Of a DNA stretch of 64,000 bases, positions 26,011 to 35,058 are shown one piece after another. Position 1 is the stretch's first letter; each line of letters opens with the position of its first letter. Both the position numbers and the translations under genes were made by a program. This DNA is from RPRB01 sp035543115 (lineage in GTDB: Bacteria; Myxococcota; Myxococcia; Myxococcales; Myxococcaceae). The DNA is taken from the NCBI GenBank assembly GCA_035543115.1, contig DATKKF010000100.1:1-64000 (forward strand). Direction: 5' to 3'. The notes beneath the pieces were generated by a model. It did no database searches. It saw nothing but the letters and a program-made list of their open reading frames with translations, and had not been told where the DNA came from.

Positions 26011-26845
26011 AGTCCTCCGTCCGTCGCTCGCGCGGGTTGGTGAAGATCTGCGCGGTGGGCCCGATCTCGATCAGCTCGCCCAGGTAGAAGAACGCGGTGT
26101 TGTCCGAGACGCGAGCGGCCTGCTGCATGGAGTGGGTCACGATGATGATGGTGTACTTCTCCTTCAGCTCGTGGATCAGCTCCTCGATCTTCGCGGTGGC
26201 GATGGGGTCCAGCGCGGAGGCCGGCTCGTCGCAGAGCAGGACCTCGGGCTCCACTGCCAGGGCCCGGGCGATGCAGAGCCGCTGCTGCTGGCCGCCGGAG
26301 AGCGAGGTCCCGGCGTGCTTCAACCGGTCCTTCACCTCGTCCCAGAGCGCGGCCTGGCGCAGGCAGTGCTCGACGATCTCGTCGTGGTTCCCGCCGATGC
26401 CGTTGAGGGTCAGCCCGGCGGCGACGTTCTCGTAGATCGACATGGTCGGGAAGGGATTGGGCCTCTGGAACACCATGCCCACCCGGCGACGGAGGAGCAC
26501 CGGGTCGACGGTCTTGGAGTAGAGGTCCTTGCCGTCGACGTAGACCTTTCCCTCGACCCGCGCTCCGGGGACCAGGTCGTGCATCCGGTTCAGAGCACGG
26601 ACGAAGGTGGACTTCCCGCATCCCGACGGTCCGATGACCGCCATCACCGTCCGCGGTTGCACCTTGAGCGAGACGTGGCGGATGGCGTGGTTCCTCCGGA
26701 AGTAGACGTTGAGGTCCTGGACCTCCACCTTGGGCGGCGTGTCGCTGCTGGTGGCCGGGGGCGGGTTGGCCACCGGGTGCTGCCCCGGGACACTTGCGAC
26801 GGGCTTCTCTTGGGTCATGGCATGGGCCGCTGGGGCGGAGGTCAT
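25988..26845 (-). CDS. pstB: Phosphate ABC transporter ATPase PstB
   Basis: A 285-residue ABC ATPase energising high-affinity phosphate uptake. Walker A is GPSGCGKST (72-80); the family-specific MVFQRPNPFPTMSIYENV, the signature LSGGQQQR, Walker B VLLCDEPASALDP and switch His (VTHSM) are all intact. The N-terminal 38 residues are a Pro/Ala-rich extension not needed for the fold, so an internal start is possible. ATG 26845 overlaps the pstA stop (ATGA). Confidence 0.98.
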   Translation of the reverse strand: MTSAPAAHAMTQEKPVASVPGQHPVANPPPATSSDTPPKVEVQDLNVYFRRNHAIRHVSLKVQPRTVMAVIGPSGCGKSTFVRALNRMHDLVPGARVEGKVYVDGKDLYSKTVDPVLLRRRVGMVFQRPNPFPTMSIYENVAAGLTLNGIGGNHDEIVEHCLRQAALWDEVKDRLKHAGTSLSGGQQQRLCIARALAVEPEVLLCDEPASALDPIATAKIEELIHELKEKYTIIIVTHSMQQAARVSDNTAFFYLGELIEIGPTAQIFTNPRERRTEDYVTGKFG

Positions 26846-27696
26846 CGGGCACCCTTCAGACGATTCCGGGTCAGCACGCGGGAGGCGATGTTGAGGAGTC
26901 CGACGACGATCAGCAGCACCAGCGAGGCGGTCCAGGCCTTCGCGTGCCAGTCGTCGTATGGGCTGATGGCGTAGTTGTAGATGGCCACGGTCAGCGAGGC
27001 GGTGGGGGCGCGGGGGTCGACGTTCCAGTACTGGTTGTTCAGGGCGGTGAAGATCAGCGGCGCAGTCTCACCGGCCGCACGGGCGACGGCGAGCAAGCAC
27101 GCGGTCACGATTCCGCTCATCGCGGTGCGGATCACCACCCGGAGGCTGGTCTTCCAGTTGGGGACCCCGAGGGCCAGCGACGCCTCCCGGAGAGCCCCCG
27201 GCACCAGGCGAACCAGCTCCTCGGTGGTGATGGCAACGGTGGGGATCATCAGGATCGCCAGCGCCACCCCACCGGCCAGGGCCGAGAAGTGCCCCATGGG
27301 GATGACCACCAGGGCGTAGGCCACGATGCCGATGACGATCGACGGGACACCGGAGAGCACCTCGGCGACGAAGCGAACGGTGTTCCCGAGGGTTCCGTCT
27401 CCCTTCTCCGCCAGGTAGATGCCGGCCCCGACGCCCAGCGGCAGCCCGAGGACGCAGGCGAGGCCGACCATGTACAGGGTCCCCACCAGCGCGTTCCCGA
27501 TGCCGCCGCCTGCCTCACCCACGGGCTTGGGGAGCTGGGTGAAGAAGTCCCAGGAGAGCCCGGCTCCGCCCTTGCTGATCACCAGCCAGAGCACCGAGGT
27601 CAGCGGCACGAAGGCAAGGGCGAAGAAGATGGCGCAGACTGCAGCCATCCCCCGATCGACGAACTTCCGGTAGCGGAAGGAGGAGTGGAAATTCAT
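26842..27696 (-). CDS. pstA: Phosphate ABC transporter permease PstA
   Basis: A 284-residue permease with six predicted membrane helices and the coupling motif EASLALGVPNWKTSLRVVI (EAA loop) followed by ARAAGETAPLIFTAL, a PstA hallmark. It forms the channel with PstC. ATG 27696 overlaps the pstC stop (ATGA). A much longer open frame to 28779 covers pstC out of phase and is rejected. Confidence 0.97.
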   Translation of the reverse strand: MNFHSSFRYRKFVDRGMAAVCAIFFALAFVPLTSVLWLVISKGGAGLSWDFFTQLPKPVGEAGGGIGNALVGTLYMVGLACVLGLPLGVGAGIYLAEKGDGTLGNTVRFVAEVLSGVPSIVIGIVAYALVVIPMGHFSALAGGVALAILMIPTVAITTEELVRLVPGALREASLALGVPNWKTSLRVVIRTAMSGIVTACLLAVARAAGETAPLIFTALNNQYWNVDPRAPTASLTVAIYNYAISPYDDWHAKAWTASLVLLIVVGLLNIASRVLTRNRLKGAR

Positions 27697-28679
27697 CCCG
27701 CGATCCGGCTGGGCCCCTTCTGGACCGCGGTGACCAGGATCCGGGCGCCGGCGTTCAGGAGGAAGGTCGTGGCGAAGAGAATCAGCCCGAGTCCGGCAAG
27801 CGCGCCGATGTGCACGTTGCTCACCGCCTCGGCGAACTCGTTGGCGATCACCGCGGGAAGGCTGTAGCCAGCGGCAAAGAGCGACGCGGAGATCTGGGGC
27901 GCGTTGCCGATCACCATGGTCACCGCCATGGTCTCGCCGAGCGCACGGCCGAGGCCGAGGAGCACCGCCCCCAGGATCCCCGCGCGGCTGTAGGGAATGA
28001 CGGCCAGCATGACCGCCTCCCACTTGGTGGCCCCGAGGGCGAGCGCGGCCTCGCGGTTGGCCTCCGGGGTGGTCTTCATCACCTCCACGGAGACGCTGAC
28101 GATGGTGGGGAGGATCATCACCGCGAGGATCACCCCCGAGGCGAGGTACCCCAGCCCGATGGGCGGACCCTGGAAGAGGGGGAGGAACCCCAGATGCTTC
28201 CCCAGCCAGGGCTCGATCGATTCCCGGAGCCAGGGGACGACCACGAACAGTCCCCACAGCCCGTACACCACCGAGGGAATGGCGGCCAGGAGCTCGACCG
28301 GGATGGTGAGCACCCGGCCCAGCTTCGGGGGGGCGAACTGGGTGATGAAGAGCGCGAGCCCGATGGCGATGGGCACCGCCAGCACGATGGACAGGGCGGA
28401 GGTGACCAGCGTCCCGTAGAGGAACGGAAGCGCGCCGTAGTGCTCCTCGATGGGGTTCCACTCGGAGCTGGTGATGAAGCCCCAGAGGCTGTGCTCCTTC
28501 GCCAGGGGGCGGGCGACCAGGGCGAGGTTGAGGACGATCAGCCCCGCGACGACGAGCACCATGATGCCCAGCGCCCAGAGCGTCGCGTTGAAGACGCGGT
28601 CGCCCACGTTTCCGGGACCCGGGCGACCGGACTCCGCATCCGCGGCCTCGACCGCGACCTGGGTGGCAGTCTCGGCCAT
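27693..28679 (-). CDS. pstC: Phosphate ABC transporter permease PstC
   Basis: A 328-residue permease with six or more membrane helices, the conserved block IPSVVYGLWGLFVVVPWL after the first periplasmic loop, the EAA loop REAALALGATKWEAVMLAV and GRALGETMAVTMVIGNAP. The cytoplasmic N-terminus is 30 residues long. It lies 11 bp after pstS and overlaps pstA by 4 bp. Confidence 0.97.
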   Translation of the reverse strand: MAETATQVAVEAADAESGRPGPGNVGDRVFNATLWALGIMVLVVAGLIVLNLALVARPLAKEHSLWGFITSSEWNPIEEHYGALPFLYGTLVTSALSIVLAVPIAIGLALFITQFAPPKLGRVLTIPVELLAAIPSVVYGLWGLFVVVPWLRESIEPWLGKHLGFLPLFQGPPIGLGYLASGVILAVMILPTIVSVSVEVMKTTPEANREAALALGATKWEAVMLAVIPYSRAGILGAVLLGLGRALGETMAVTMVIGNAPQISASLFAAGYSLPAVIANEFAEAVSNVHIGALAGLGLILFATTFLLNAGARILVTAVQKGPSRIAG

Positions 28680-28690
28680 GGCGGTAGCGC

Positions 28691-29713
28691 TTACTTCTCG
28701 CTGACCTTCTGGCCGTTGACGGTGAGGGTGTCCACGGTCTTGAGCACGCGCTCGCGCACCACATCGGGCAGCGGGGCATAGTCGAGCGGTGCAGCCATCT
28801 TCTCTCCTTCGGTGAGTCCCCAGCGGAGGAAGTTCACGATCGCCGTTCCCTTGGCCTTGTCCTTCATGTCCTTGTGGACGAGGAGCCAGGTGAAGCCGGA
28901 GATGGGCCAGGCGTCCTTGCCCGAGGCGTTGGTGATGGAGACGCGGTAATCGGCGGGCATCTCCACTCCGGCCGCGGCGGCGCTGGTGCTCTCGATGCTG
29001 GGTCTCACCCAGTTGCCCTCCTTGTTCTTCAGCTCGGCGACGGCGAGCTTCTGCTGGAGGGCGTAGGCCAGCTCGACGTAGCCGATCGAGCCCGGGGTGC
29101 TCTTGATCAGCCCGGTCACACCGTCGTTGCCCTTGCCGCCGAGGCCCACTGGCCAGTTCACGCTGGTCCCCGAGCCGACCTTGCTCTTGAACTCCGGAGA
29201 GATCTTGGCGAGGTAGTCGGTGAAGATGGCGTTGGTGCCCGAGCCGTCCGAGCGGCGGGCGATGGTGATGCTCTGGTCCGGCATCTTCACCCCGGGGTTG
29301 TCCGCGATGATCGCCGGGTCATTCCACTTGGTGATCTTGCCGACGAAGATGTTGGCCAGGGTTTCGCCCGAGAAGCGCAGGTTCTTCATGCCCGGCGCGT
29401 TGTAGGCGACCACCACTGCGCCGAGAACGGTGGGGATGTGCACCACGTCCGGAACCTTGGCGATCTGGTCGTCCTTCATCGGGGCGTCGGTGGCGCCGAA
29501 GTCGACGGTGCCTTCGCTGAACTGCTTGATGCCGCCGCCAGAGCCGATGGCCTGATAGTTGAACTTAAGATTGGGGTTGATCTTGTTATATTCGCTGAAC
29601 CACTTCTGGTAGAGCGGAGCGGGGAAGGTCGCGCCCGCTCCGTTGATGAGCAGGCCCTCTGCGGACGCGGCGGTGCCCAGTAGCATCGCGATGCCCATGA
29701 GAAGCTTCTTCAT
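28691..29713 (-). CDS. pstS: Periplasmic phosphate-binding protein PstS
   Basis: A 340-residue protein with signal peptide MKKLLMGIAMLLGTAASA and the PstS motifs INGAGATFPAPLYQKW, YQAIGSGGGIKQF, DFGATDAPM and ARRSDGSGTNAIFTDYL, which together line the phosphate site. The ATG is preceded by AGGGAG at 8 bases. A Pho box lies 70 bases upstream. It is the first gene of pstSCAB-phoU. Confidence 0.98.
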   Translation of the reverse strand: MKKLLMGIAMLLGTAASAEGLLINGAGATFPAPLYQKWFSEYNKINPNLKFNYQAIGSGGGIKQFSEGTVDFGATDAPMKDDQIAKVPDVVHIPTVLGAVVVAYNAPGMKNLRFSGETLANIFVGKITKWNDPAIIADNPGVKMPDQSITIARRSDGSGTNAIFTDYLAKISPEFKSKVGSGTSVNWPVGLGGKGNDGVTGLIKSTPGSIGYVELAYALQQKLAVAELKNKEGNWVRPSIESTSAAAAGVEMPADYRVSITNASGKDAWPISGFTWLLVHKDMKDKAKGTAIVNFLRWGLTEGEKMAAPLDYAPLPDVVRERVLKTVDTLTVNGQKVSEK

Positions 29714-29782
29714 GGTTTGACTCCCTTTTTGAATGTAGGTCGTTTGGAGATGAATCTGCCGCCGGCGGTGTAAGCGGGCGCC

Positions 29783-29811
29783 GTGACGGGTCTGTGACGG
29801 ACCGGTGAAAG
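29783..29811 (-). promoter_or_regulatory. Pho box (PhoB binding site) upstream of pstS
   Basis: Three direct 7-base half-sites on the minus strand, CTTTCAC (29805-29811), CCGTCAC (29794-29800) and CCGTCAC (29783-29789), are spaced exactly 11 bp apart with 4-base gaps. This matches the E. coli PhoB arrangement (CTGTCAY repeats every 11 bp). The last half-site is 70 bases from the pstS ATG, and a loose -10 (TTACAC) follows 10 bases on. Confidence 0.85.
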
Positions 29812-29866
29812 CTCCGCTCGCAAGCCGGGTTACATCCGTTCGTCATCGGAACCGAAGTCCCGGGAA

Positions 29867-31162
29867 TCAGGGCGGTGGCACGCTGGCTTCAACCGCGTTG
29901 GCTTCCCGTTCCAGCCTGGCGGTCATGGATTCCGTTGGTAGCCGATCGAGCCGCCCCAGCTCGGGGAACAGCCTGGTCCAGGTGAGGACCACGAGCAGCG
30001 TCCCGAGACCCCCGGCCACCACCGCCCGTACTGGCCCGAGCCACTGGGCAGTGAGCCCGGACTCGAACTCGCCGAGCTCGTTGCTCGCCCCGATGAAGAG
30101 CATGTTCACGGCGTTCACCCTGCCGCGCATCTCGGGCGGCGGGGAGATCTGCACCACCGTGAGCCGGACGAACACGCTCAGCATGTCCGCCGCGCCCATG
30201 ATGACCAGCAGCAGGACCGAGAGCCACAGCGCTCGGGAGAGCCCGAAGCCCACGGTCGCCGCGCCAAAGATGGCCACCCCGAGGAGCATCGTCCGCCCCA
30301 CGTGCCGCTTGAGCGGGTGCGCGGCGAGGTAGAGCCCCACGGCGCCGGCACCCATGGCTGGCGCGCTCCGGAGGATTCCGAGGCCCCAGGCCCCCGTGTG
30401 CAGTACGTCGTGCGCGAAGATCGGCATCAGCGCCGCCGCCCCCCCCAGCAACACGGCGAAGAGGTCGAGCGAGATGGAGCCGAGGACGATCTTGTTGTGC
30501 CAGACGTAGCGGACCCCGGCGAGCACCGTGGACCACGACGTCGCCCTGGACTCCATCCGCCCGGTGCGGGTGTGGACGCCGCCGAGCACCAGCACGTCGA
30601 TCACCGCGAGCCCCGCGGCGAGGAGATAGACGGCCTCGGGATTGCCGAGCAGCGCGTAGAGCCCGCCTCCCAGCGCCGGGCCGGCGATGGTACCCACCTG
30701 GAAGGTGCTCGAGTTCCAGGCGACGGCGTTCGGGAAGTCACCCTCGGGCAGGAGCGACGGCATCAGCGCCTGCGCCGCGGGCGCGTTGAACGCCCGGGCG
30801 GTGCCGAGCAGCACGAGCACACAGAAGATGGGAACCGGCGTGTGGATGCCGGTCAGCGCCAGCCAGGCGAGGAGGGCAGAGCAGACCCCGAACGCGAGAT
30901 GACAGAGCAGCACCACCCTCCGGCGGTCGAACCGGTCCGCCGCGTGCCCGGCCGGGAGGGTGAGGAACAGGGCAGGAAGGAACTGCGCGAGGCCGACGTA
31001 GCCCAGGTCCAGCGGCCGCCTGGTCAGCGCGTACACCTGCCAGCCCACGGCGACGTTGACCATCTCCAGGCCGAGGATGGAGAGCAGGCGCGAGCCGAGG
31101 AACCGGCGGAAGTCGAGCGAGCGGAACGCGCGGAGCGCAGGCGAGAGGGCGGAGGAGGTCAA
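29867..31162 (-). CDS. MFS transporter, EntS-like exporter group
   Basis: A 431-residue protein with 12 predicted membrane helices. The cytoplasmic motif A between helices 2 and 3 reads GHAADRFDRRRVVLL. The opening FRSLDFRRFLGSRLLSILG and NVAVGWQVYALT is that of the MFS_3/EntS-like exporters. The substrate is unknown. The likely TTG start at 31162 is the first sensible one; no ATG gives a complete helix 1. It lies 29 bp after the heme-oxygenase-like gene, as last gene of the phoB-phoR operon. Confidence 0.85.
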   Translation of the reverse strand: MTSSALSPALRAFRSLDFRRFLGSRLLSILGLEMVNVAVGWQVYALTRRPLDLGYVGLAQFLPALFLTLPAGHAADRFDRRRVVLLCHLAFGVCSALLAWLALTGIHTPVPIFCVLVLLGTARAFNAPAAQALMPSLLPEGDFPNAVAWNSSTFQVGTIAGPALGGGLYALLGNPEAVYLLAAGLAVIDVLVLGGVHTRTGRMESRATSWSTVLAGVRYVWHNKIVLGSISLDLFAVLLGGAAALMPIFAHDVLHTGAWGLGILRSAPAMGAGAVGLYLAAHPLKRHVGRTMLLGVAIFGAATVGFGLSRALWLSVLLLVIMGAADMLSVFVRLTVVQISPPPEMRGRVNAVNMLFIGASNELGEFESGLTAQWLGPVRAVVAGGLGTLLVVLTWTRLFPELGRLDRLPTESMTARLEREANAVEASVPPP

Positions 31163-31191
31163 TGGCGGTGCCCCGGACCGCGCCCGGTCCG

Positions 31192-31866
31192 CTACGCCGC
31201 CGCCAGCCGCGCCTGCCGGAGCCGCTCGGCCCCGTCGAGGAACGTCCACTGGGCCTGGGACGAGCGCTCCACCGCCGCCTTCGCCGCCTCGATCGACCCG
31301 CCCCGGGCGAGGGCCCGCTCCAGCGCCTGGGCCAGCCCGCGCGCGTGGTGCACGTCCAGCTCGCCGTGCAGCCGGAAGAAGCGCAGCGCCGCGGGCGAAT
31401 CCACGCCGTAGCACTTGAGCCCCTTCTCCTTGGTGTCGGCCACCCGCGCGGTCTGGACCTCGTAGGCCCAGAGCGCGGCGAGCGCCGTCACCTCGTCCTC
31501 GGCGACCAGCCCGGTGAGCGCCTCGGCGGAGGCGCGCGTCTCGGGGAGAGGCGAGCTCACGGCCGCCGCGCCCACCGCGCTCCCGAACGCCTCCCACAGC
31601 CGCGCGTGCGCCACGCCGGTGCGCCCTTCCTCGTCGGCCAGGTTCCGGGTCAGCTCGGAGTCGGTCTCGGTGTCCGCGGTCAGCGCGCGGGCCCGGCGCA
31701 GCAGCTCGGGGAGCGCACGCACCTGGAACCGGTACTGCTCTGCGTACCGCGCGAGGTCCTCGGCCCGGAGCTCCCCGGCCGACCACGCCTGGTAGAAGGG
31801 ATGGGTCAGCAGATCTCGCGGGGCGAGCGCCGAATGCAGCACCTGCTCGAAGGAGGTGGTGGTCAT
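31192..31866 (-). CDS. Heme-oxygenase-like diiron protein (TenA/PqqC/CADD superfamily)
   Basis: A 224-residue all-helical protein. The likely six metal ligands are readable: E80 and H87 (DEEGRTGVAH), E136 (WAYEVQ), and H167, D171, H174 (LHGELDVHH), the pattern of heme-oxygenase-like diiron oxidases such as CADD. Y25 (HPFYQAW) and a Lys/Tyr pair (KCYG, 151-153) also match CADD-type proteins, some of which make p-aminobenzoate. Whether this one does is unproven; fatty-acid or amino-acid oxidation are alternatives. ATG 31866 is preferred over 31884. It is encoded between a phosphoesterase and an exporter. Confidence 0.8.
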   Translation of the reverse strand: MTTTSFEQVLHSALAPRDLLTHPFYQAWSAGELRAEDLARYAEQYRFQVRALPELLRRARALTADTETDSELTRNLADEEGRTGVAHARLWEAFGSAVGAAAVSSPLPETRASAEALTGLVAEDEVTALAALWAYEVQTARVADTKEKGLKCYGVDSPAALRFFRLHGELDVHHARGLAQALERALARGGSIEAAKAAVERSSQAQWTFLDGAERLRQARLAAA

Positions 31867-31899
31867 CGGTGCCGACCCTACCAAGGTCGACGGCCAGGT

Positions 31900-32892
31900 T
31901 CAGCGAAAGGTGACCGCGGCGTCGTCGCCCAGTCCGGCGTCGGACTCGTCCACCTCGTCCACCCGGCCCGTTCCGAGCGGGGATGCCGCAGCCAGCACCG
32001 GCCGGGCGGGCTCGGCGGGGTGCTCCACCTGCGCCGGGATGCCCTCCGGCGGAGTCAGGGCGACCACCGGCGCCGCGGGTCGGCCGTCGTGCCGAAGCGC
32101 CTCGATGCCGGGACGTCCACCCGCGGGCGGAAGTCCCGAGTGCCGCCGGGCCGCCTCGAGCAGCGCGCCGTGGTGGCGGTACCGCGCCTCGAGCAGCTTG
32201 TGCACCAGGAGCGGTCCCCCTGGCACCCGCCGCGCGGTGAGGGCCTGCGTCGCGCGGCGCACCGAGTAGCGCACCCGCCGGATCTGCACCCGCCAGCCGC
32301 GCGGGGTCCAGGTGAAGAGCCCGTACGCCGGCCGGACGTCGCCGTCCCTGGGAATACCAGCCGAGGCCACGTCGGCGAGCAGCATCCGGCCGAAGCGCCG
32401 GCGGTAGGGGAAGTGCAGGTGCCCGAACGCGCAAGCCGCAGCGTCGAGATGCGCGAAGAACCGGCGCAGCGCCGCGTCGTCCAGGGTCGGGTCCACCGAC
32501 TCCTCGAGGTTCCGCGGATTGGCGTGGCAGACGTAGAGGTCCTGCCCGCGCCGCGGCGAGAAGCGCACGCTGAACGGGAGCTCGCCCAGCTTTCTGGCCC
32601 ACTCGGGGCCGAGCTGGTCCCGGGTCCAGGCCAGGAGGTCCCGCTTCCAGTGCTCGCGCTCCCGGTAGGCCCCGCCCAGGTAGTTTCCGGCGATGTAGCA
32701 GTCGGTGTTCCCCATCAGCACCGACTGGCAGCGGTCGAAGAGGAGCTCCACCGTCTCCCGAGGGTGCGCGCCGCGGAGCGCAAGGTCGCCGGCGGCGACC
32801 ACCACGTCGGCTCCGTTCCTGGCGATGTCCTCGAGCACTGCCTCGCAGGCCGGGAGATTCCCGTGGATGTCTGCCAGGATGGCCACCCGCAT
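31900..32892 (-). CDS. Calcineurin-like metallophosphoesterase
   Basis: A 330-residue two-metal phosphoesterase. The motifs are in order: ADIHGN (9-14), AAGDLAL, MGNTD, VCHANP and FGHLHFPY. They fill residues 1-215; the remaining 115 residues are Pro/Ala/Arg-rich and probably disordered. The substrate is unknown. Position directly behind phoR (26-bp gap) suggests expression with the phosphate response. ATG 32892 (MRVAILAD) is chosen because the motif starts there. Confidence 0.88.
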   Translation of the reverse strand: MRVAILADIHGNLPACEAVLEDIARNGADVVVAAGDLALRGAHPRETVELLFDRCQSVLMGNTDCYIAGNYLGGAYREREHWKRDLLAWTRDQLGPEWARKLGELPFSVRFSPRRGQDLYVCHANPRNLEESVDPTLDDAALRRFFAHLDAAACAFGHLHFPYRRRFGRMLLADVASAGIPRDGDVRPAYGLFTWTPRGWRVQIRRVRYSVRRATQALTARRVPGGPLLVHKLLEARYRHHGALLEAARRHSGLPPAGGRPGIEALRHDGRPAAPVVALTPPEGIPAQVEHPAEPARPVLAAASPLGTGRVDEVDESDAGLGDDAAVTFR

Positions 32893-32918
32893 GGCGTCCC
32901 GGAGTGTACCCGCTCCCG

Positions 32919-34247
32919 TCACCGTCCGGCCACGGTGGAGGGGTGAGGTCCCGGTAGCCCGGGGGCGCCGGGGCGCTCCGCCGCCGGGAGCACCACGGTG
33001 AACGTGCTCCCCACCCCCAGCTGGCTCGCCACCCGGACCTCCCCCTCCATGCCGTGGACGAGGTGACGGACGATGGACAGTCCGAGCCCGGTTCCCCCCA
33101 TGTCCCGGCTACGGCCCCGGTCCACCCGGTAGAACCGCTCGAACAGCCGGGGCAGGTGCCTGGGCTCGATGCCCAGCCCCGTGTCCTTCACCGACAGCTG
33201 CGCCCGGTCCCCGACGCGTTCCCCGAGGAGCTCCACCGTCCCCCCCTCGGGGGTGTACTTGATGGCGTTGTCGAGCAGGTTCAGGAGCACCTGCTCGAGC
33301 GCCTTCGGGTCGGCGCGGGCGGTGAGGTCCGACGGGACGCGGAGCTGGACCGACAGGCGCTTGCCTGTGGCCCTGGGCTCCATCGCCTCGCACGCCTGCC
33401 GTGCGACCTCCGCCAGCGACACCACCGCCGATGACAACGGGCGCTCGCCGGCGTCCAGCCTCGAGAGCTCGAGCAGGTCCGAGACCAGCTCGCCCAGCCG
33501 CTCCGACTGGCGGTGGATGATCTCCACCATCTGCGGTGCGTGCCTGGCGTCCGACAGCGCGCCCGAGCGCAGGGTCTCGGCGTAGCCGAGGATGGCGGCG
33601 ATGGGCGTCCGCAGCTCGTGGCTCACGTTGGCCACGAAGTCCTGGCGCACGCGCTCCAGCCGCTTACGCTCGGTCACGTCGCGGAACACCGCCGCGCTGC
33701 CCGGGAGCGAGTCCCCGAGCGGGGCGATGTGCACCTCGAGCGTCTTGCTCCGTGGAGCGTCCATCGACACCTCCACCTTCGAGGTCACGCCCTCGCGGCA
33801 GGCCCTGATGACCGCGTCGTGGAGGTCGGTGCGCCGAACCAGGAAGAGGGGCCGCTGCCCGACCAGCTCCTGGTCGGTGCCGAGGATGGTCCGGAGCGCC
33901 TCGTTGTGCCGGAGCACCACCCCGTCGGCGTCGGTGATCCACATCCCCTCGTCCATTCCCTCGATGGCCGCGGCCAGGGTTTGCACCTCGAGCAGCGCGC
34001 CGTCCCGCTCCTCGAGCAAATCCCGCTGCCGGGCGTCGGCGGCGATCTCCATCCGGTTCAGCGTCTGCGCGGCCTCGCTCTCGCTGGCCAGGGCGATGAC
34101 GAAGGCGACGAACGATGCCAGCCCGCCGGTGAGGAGGCCCAGCTGGGCGTCGGCCAGCATGCCCGCCCCGATGCCCGCAGCGAGGCCGGGCAGCAGGGTG
34201 GCGAGGAGCAGGAAGGCGATTCGTCTTGGGTGGGGCCGCTCGTTCAC
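32919..34247 (-). CDS. phoR: Phosphate-regulon sensor histidine kinase PhoR
   Basis: A 442-residue histidine kinase. Two N-terminal membrane helices (about 9-52) with almost no periplasmic loop fit PhoR. A PAS domain (about 90-195) is followed by the H-box FVANVSHELRTPIAAILGY (His210) and an intact ATPase domain: N-box LLNLLDNAIKYTP, G1 VKDTGLGIE, F-box RLFERFYRVDRGRSRDMGGTG (shortened: RLFERFYRVD), G2 GTGLGLSIV. The GTG start overlaps the phoB stop (GTGA). Confidence 0.95.
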   Translation of the reverse strand: MNERPHPRRIAFLLLATLLPGLAAGIGAGMLADAQLGLLTGGLASFVAFVIALASESEAAQTLNRMEIAADARQRDLLEERDGALLEVQTLAAAIEGMDEGMWITDADGVVLRHNEALRTILGTDQELVGQRPLFLVRRTDLHDAVIRACREGVTSKVEVSMDAPRSKTLEVHIAPLGDSLPGSAAVFRDVTERKRLERVRQDFVANVSHELRTPIAAILGYAETLRSGALSDARHAPQMVEIIHRQSERLGELVSDLLELSRLDAGERPLSSAVVSLAEVARQACEAMEPRATGKRLSVQLRVPSDLTARADPKALEQVLLNLLDNAIKYTPEGGTVELLGERVGDRAQLSVKDTGLGIEPRHLPRLFERFYRVDRGRSRDMGGTGLGLSIVRHLVHGMEGEVRVASQLGVGSTFTVVLPAAERPGAPGLPGPHPSTVAGR

Positions 34248-34936
34248 GCGTCCTTGTCGGGGCTGGCCAGCTTGTAACCGACCCCGCGGACGGTTTCGAT
34301 GATGTCCCCGGCGGCCCCGAGCTTCTCCCGGAGACGCTTGATGTGGGTGTCCACCGTGCGGGTGGTGATCTCCGCCTCGATGCCCCACACGTCCGACAGC
34401 AGCACCTCGCGGGTCTGCACCCGGCCTGGCCGCTCGAGCAAGGTCTTCAGCAGGCGGAACTCGAGCGCGGTGAGGGCGACCTCGCTGCCGCCCACCGTCA
34501 CCTCGTGGCGGGCGGGGTCGAGCCGGATGTTGCCCGCGGCCAGCACCCCGGTGCCCTCGGAGTCGCGCGCCATGCGGCGCAGCACCGCCTTCACCCGGAG
34601 CGCGAGCTCGCGAACGCTGAAGGGTTTCACCACGTAGTCGTCCGCCCCGAGCTCGAGGCCCTGCACCCGGTCCGACTCCTGGCCCTTGGCGGTCACCATC
34701 ACCACCGCCGTCCGGCGCAGGTTCGGGTCTTCCTTGATGAGCCGCAGGACCTCGCTGCCCGGCAGGTCGGGGAGCATCAGGTCGAGCAGGACCAGGTCGG
34801 GCTTGAAGATCTTGGCCCGGCTGAGCGCGGCCGCCCCGCTGTGGCTGGTCTCCGTCTCGAAGCCGGCCGCGGAGAGGTTGTAGGTGAGGAGGTTGGCGAG
34901 ATCTTGCTCGTCCTCGACGATCAGGATGCGCGACAC
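34244..34936 (-). CDS. phoB: Phosphate-regulon response regulator PhoB
   Basis: A 230-residue OmpR/PhoB-type regulator. The receiver has the acidic pair EDE, the phosphorylated Asp52 (LLDLMLPD), Thr in VTAKG and Lys in VVKPF. The winged-helix domain contains LTALEFRLLKTLLERPGRVQTRE and VDTHIKRLREKLG (motifs given in part). GTG 34936 starts the canonical SRILIVEDE and has GGAGG upstream. It should bind the Pho box at 29783-29811. It diverges from the DUF177-rpmF operon. Confidence 0.95.
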   Translation of the reverse strand: MSRILIVEDEQDLANLLTYNLSAAGFETETSHSGAAALSRAKIFKPDLVLLDLMLPDLPGSEVLRLIKEDPNLRRTAVVMVTAKGQESDRVQGLELGADDYVVKPFSVRELALRVKAVLRRMARDSEGTGVLAAGNIRLDPARHEVTVGGSEVALTALEFRLLKTLLERPGRVQTREVLLSDVWGIEAEITTRTVDTHIKRLREKLGAAGDIIETVRGVGYKLASPDKDA

Positions 34937-35042
34937 GGGTGGGGAAACCTCCGGGGGGCGATGCCGTCTACCCGGGACCACGCCTGTACCAGACGCCTCC
35001 CACGGCACGGGTGACGCTTGGGTGTCGCCGCCATGACGGGGA

Positions 35043-35054
35043 AGGAACGTTCCT
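35043..35054. promoter_or_regulatory. 12-bp perfect palindrome in the phoB/DUF177 intergenic region
   Basis: AGGAACGTTCCT is a perfect inverted repeat ending 4 bases before the candidate -35 box of the DUF177-rpmF promoter and about 107 bases upstream of phoB. It may be an operator; the binding protein is unknown. Confidence 0.35.
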
Positions 35055-35058
35055 CTCG

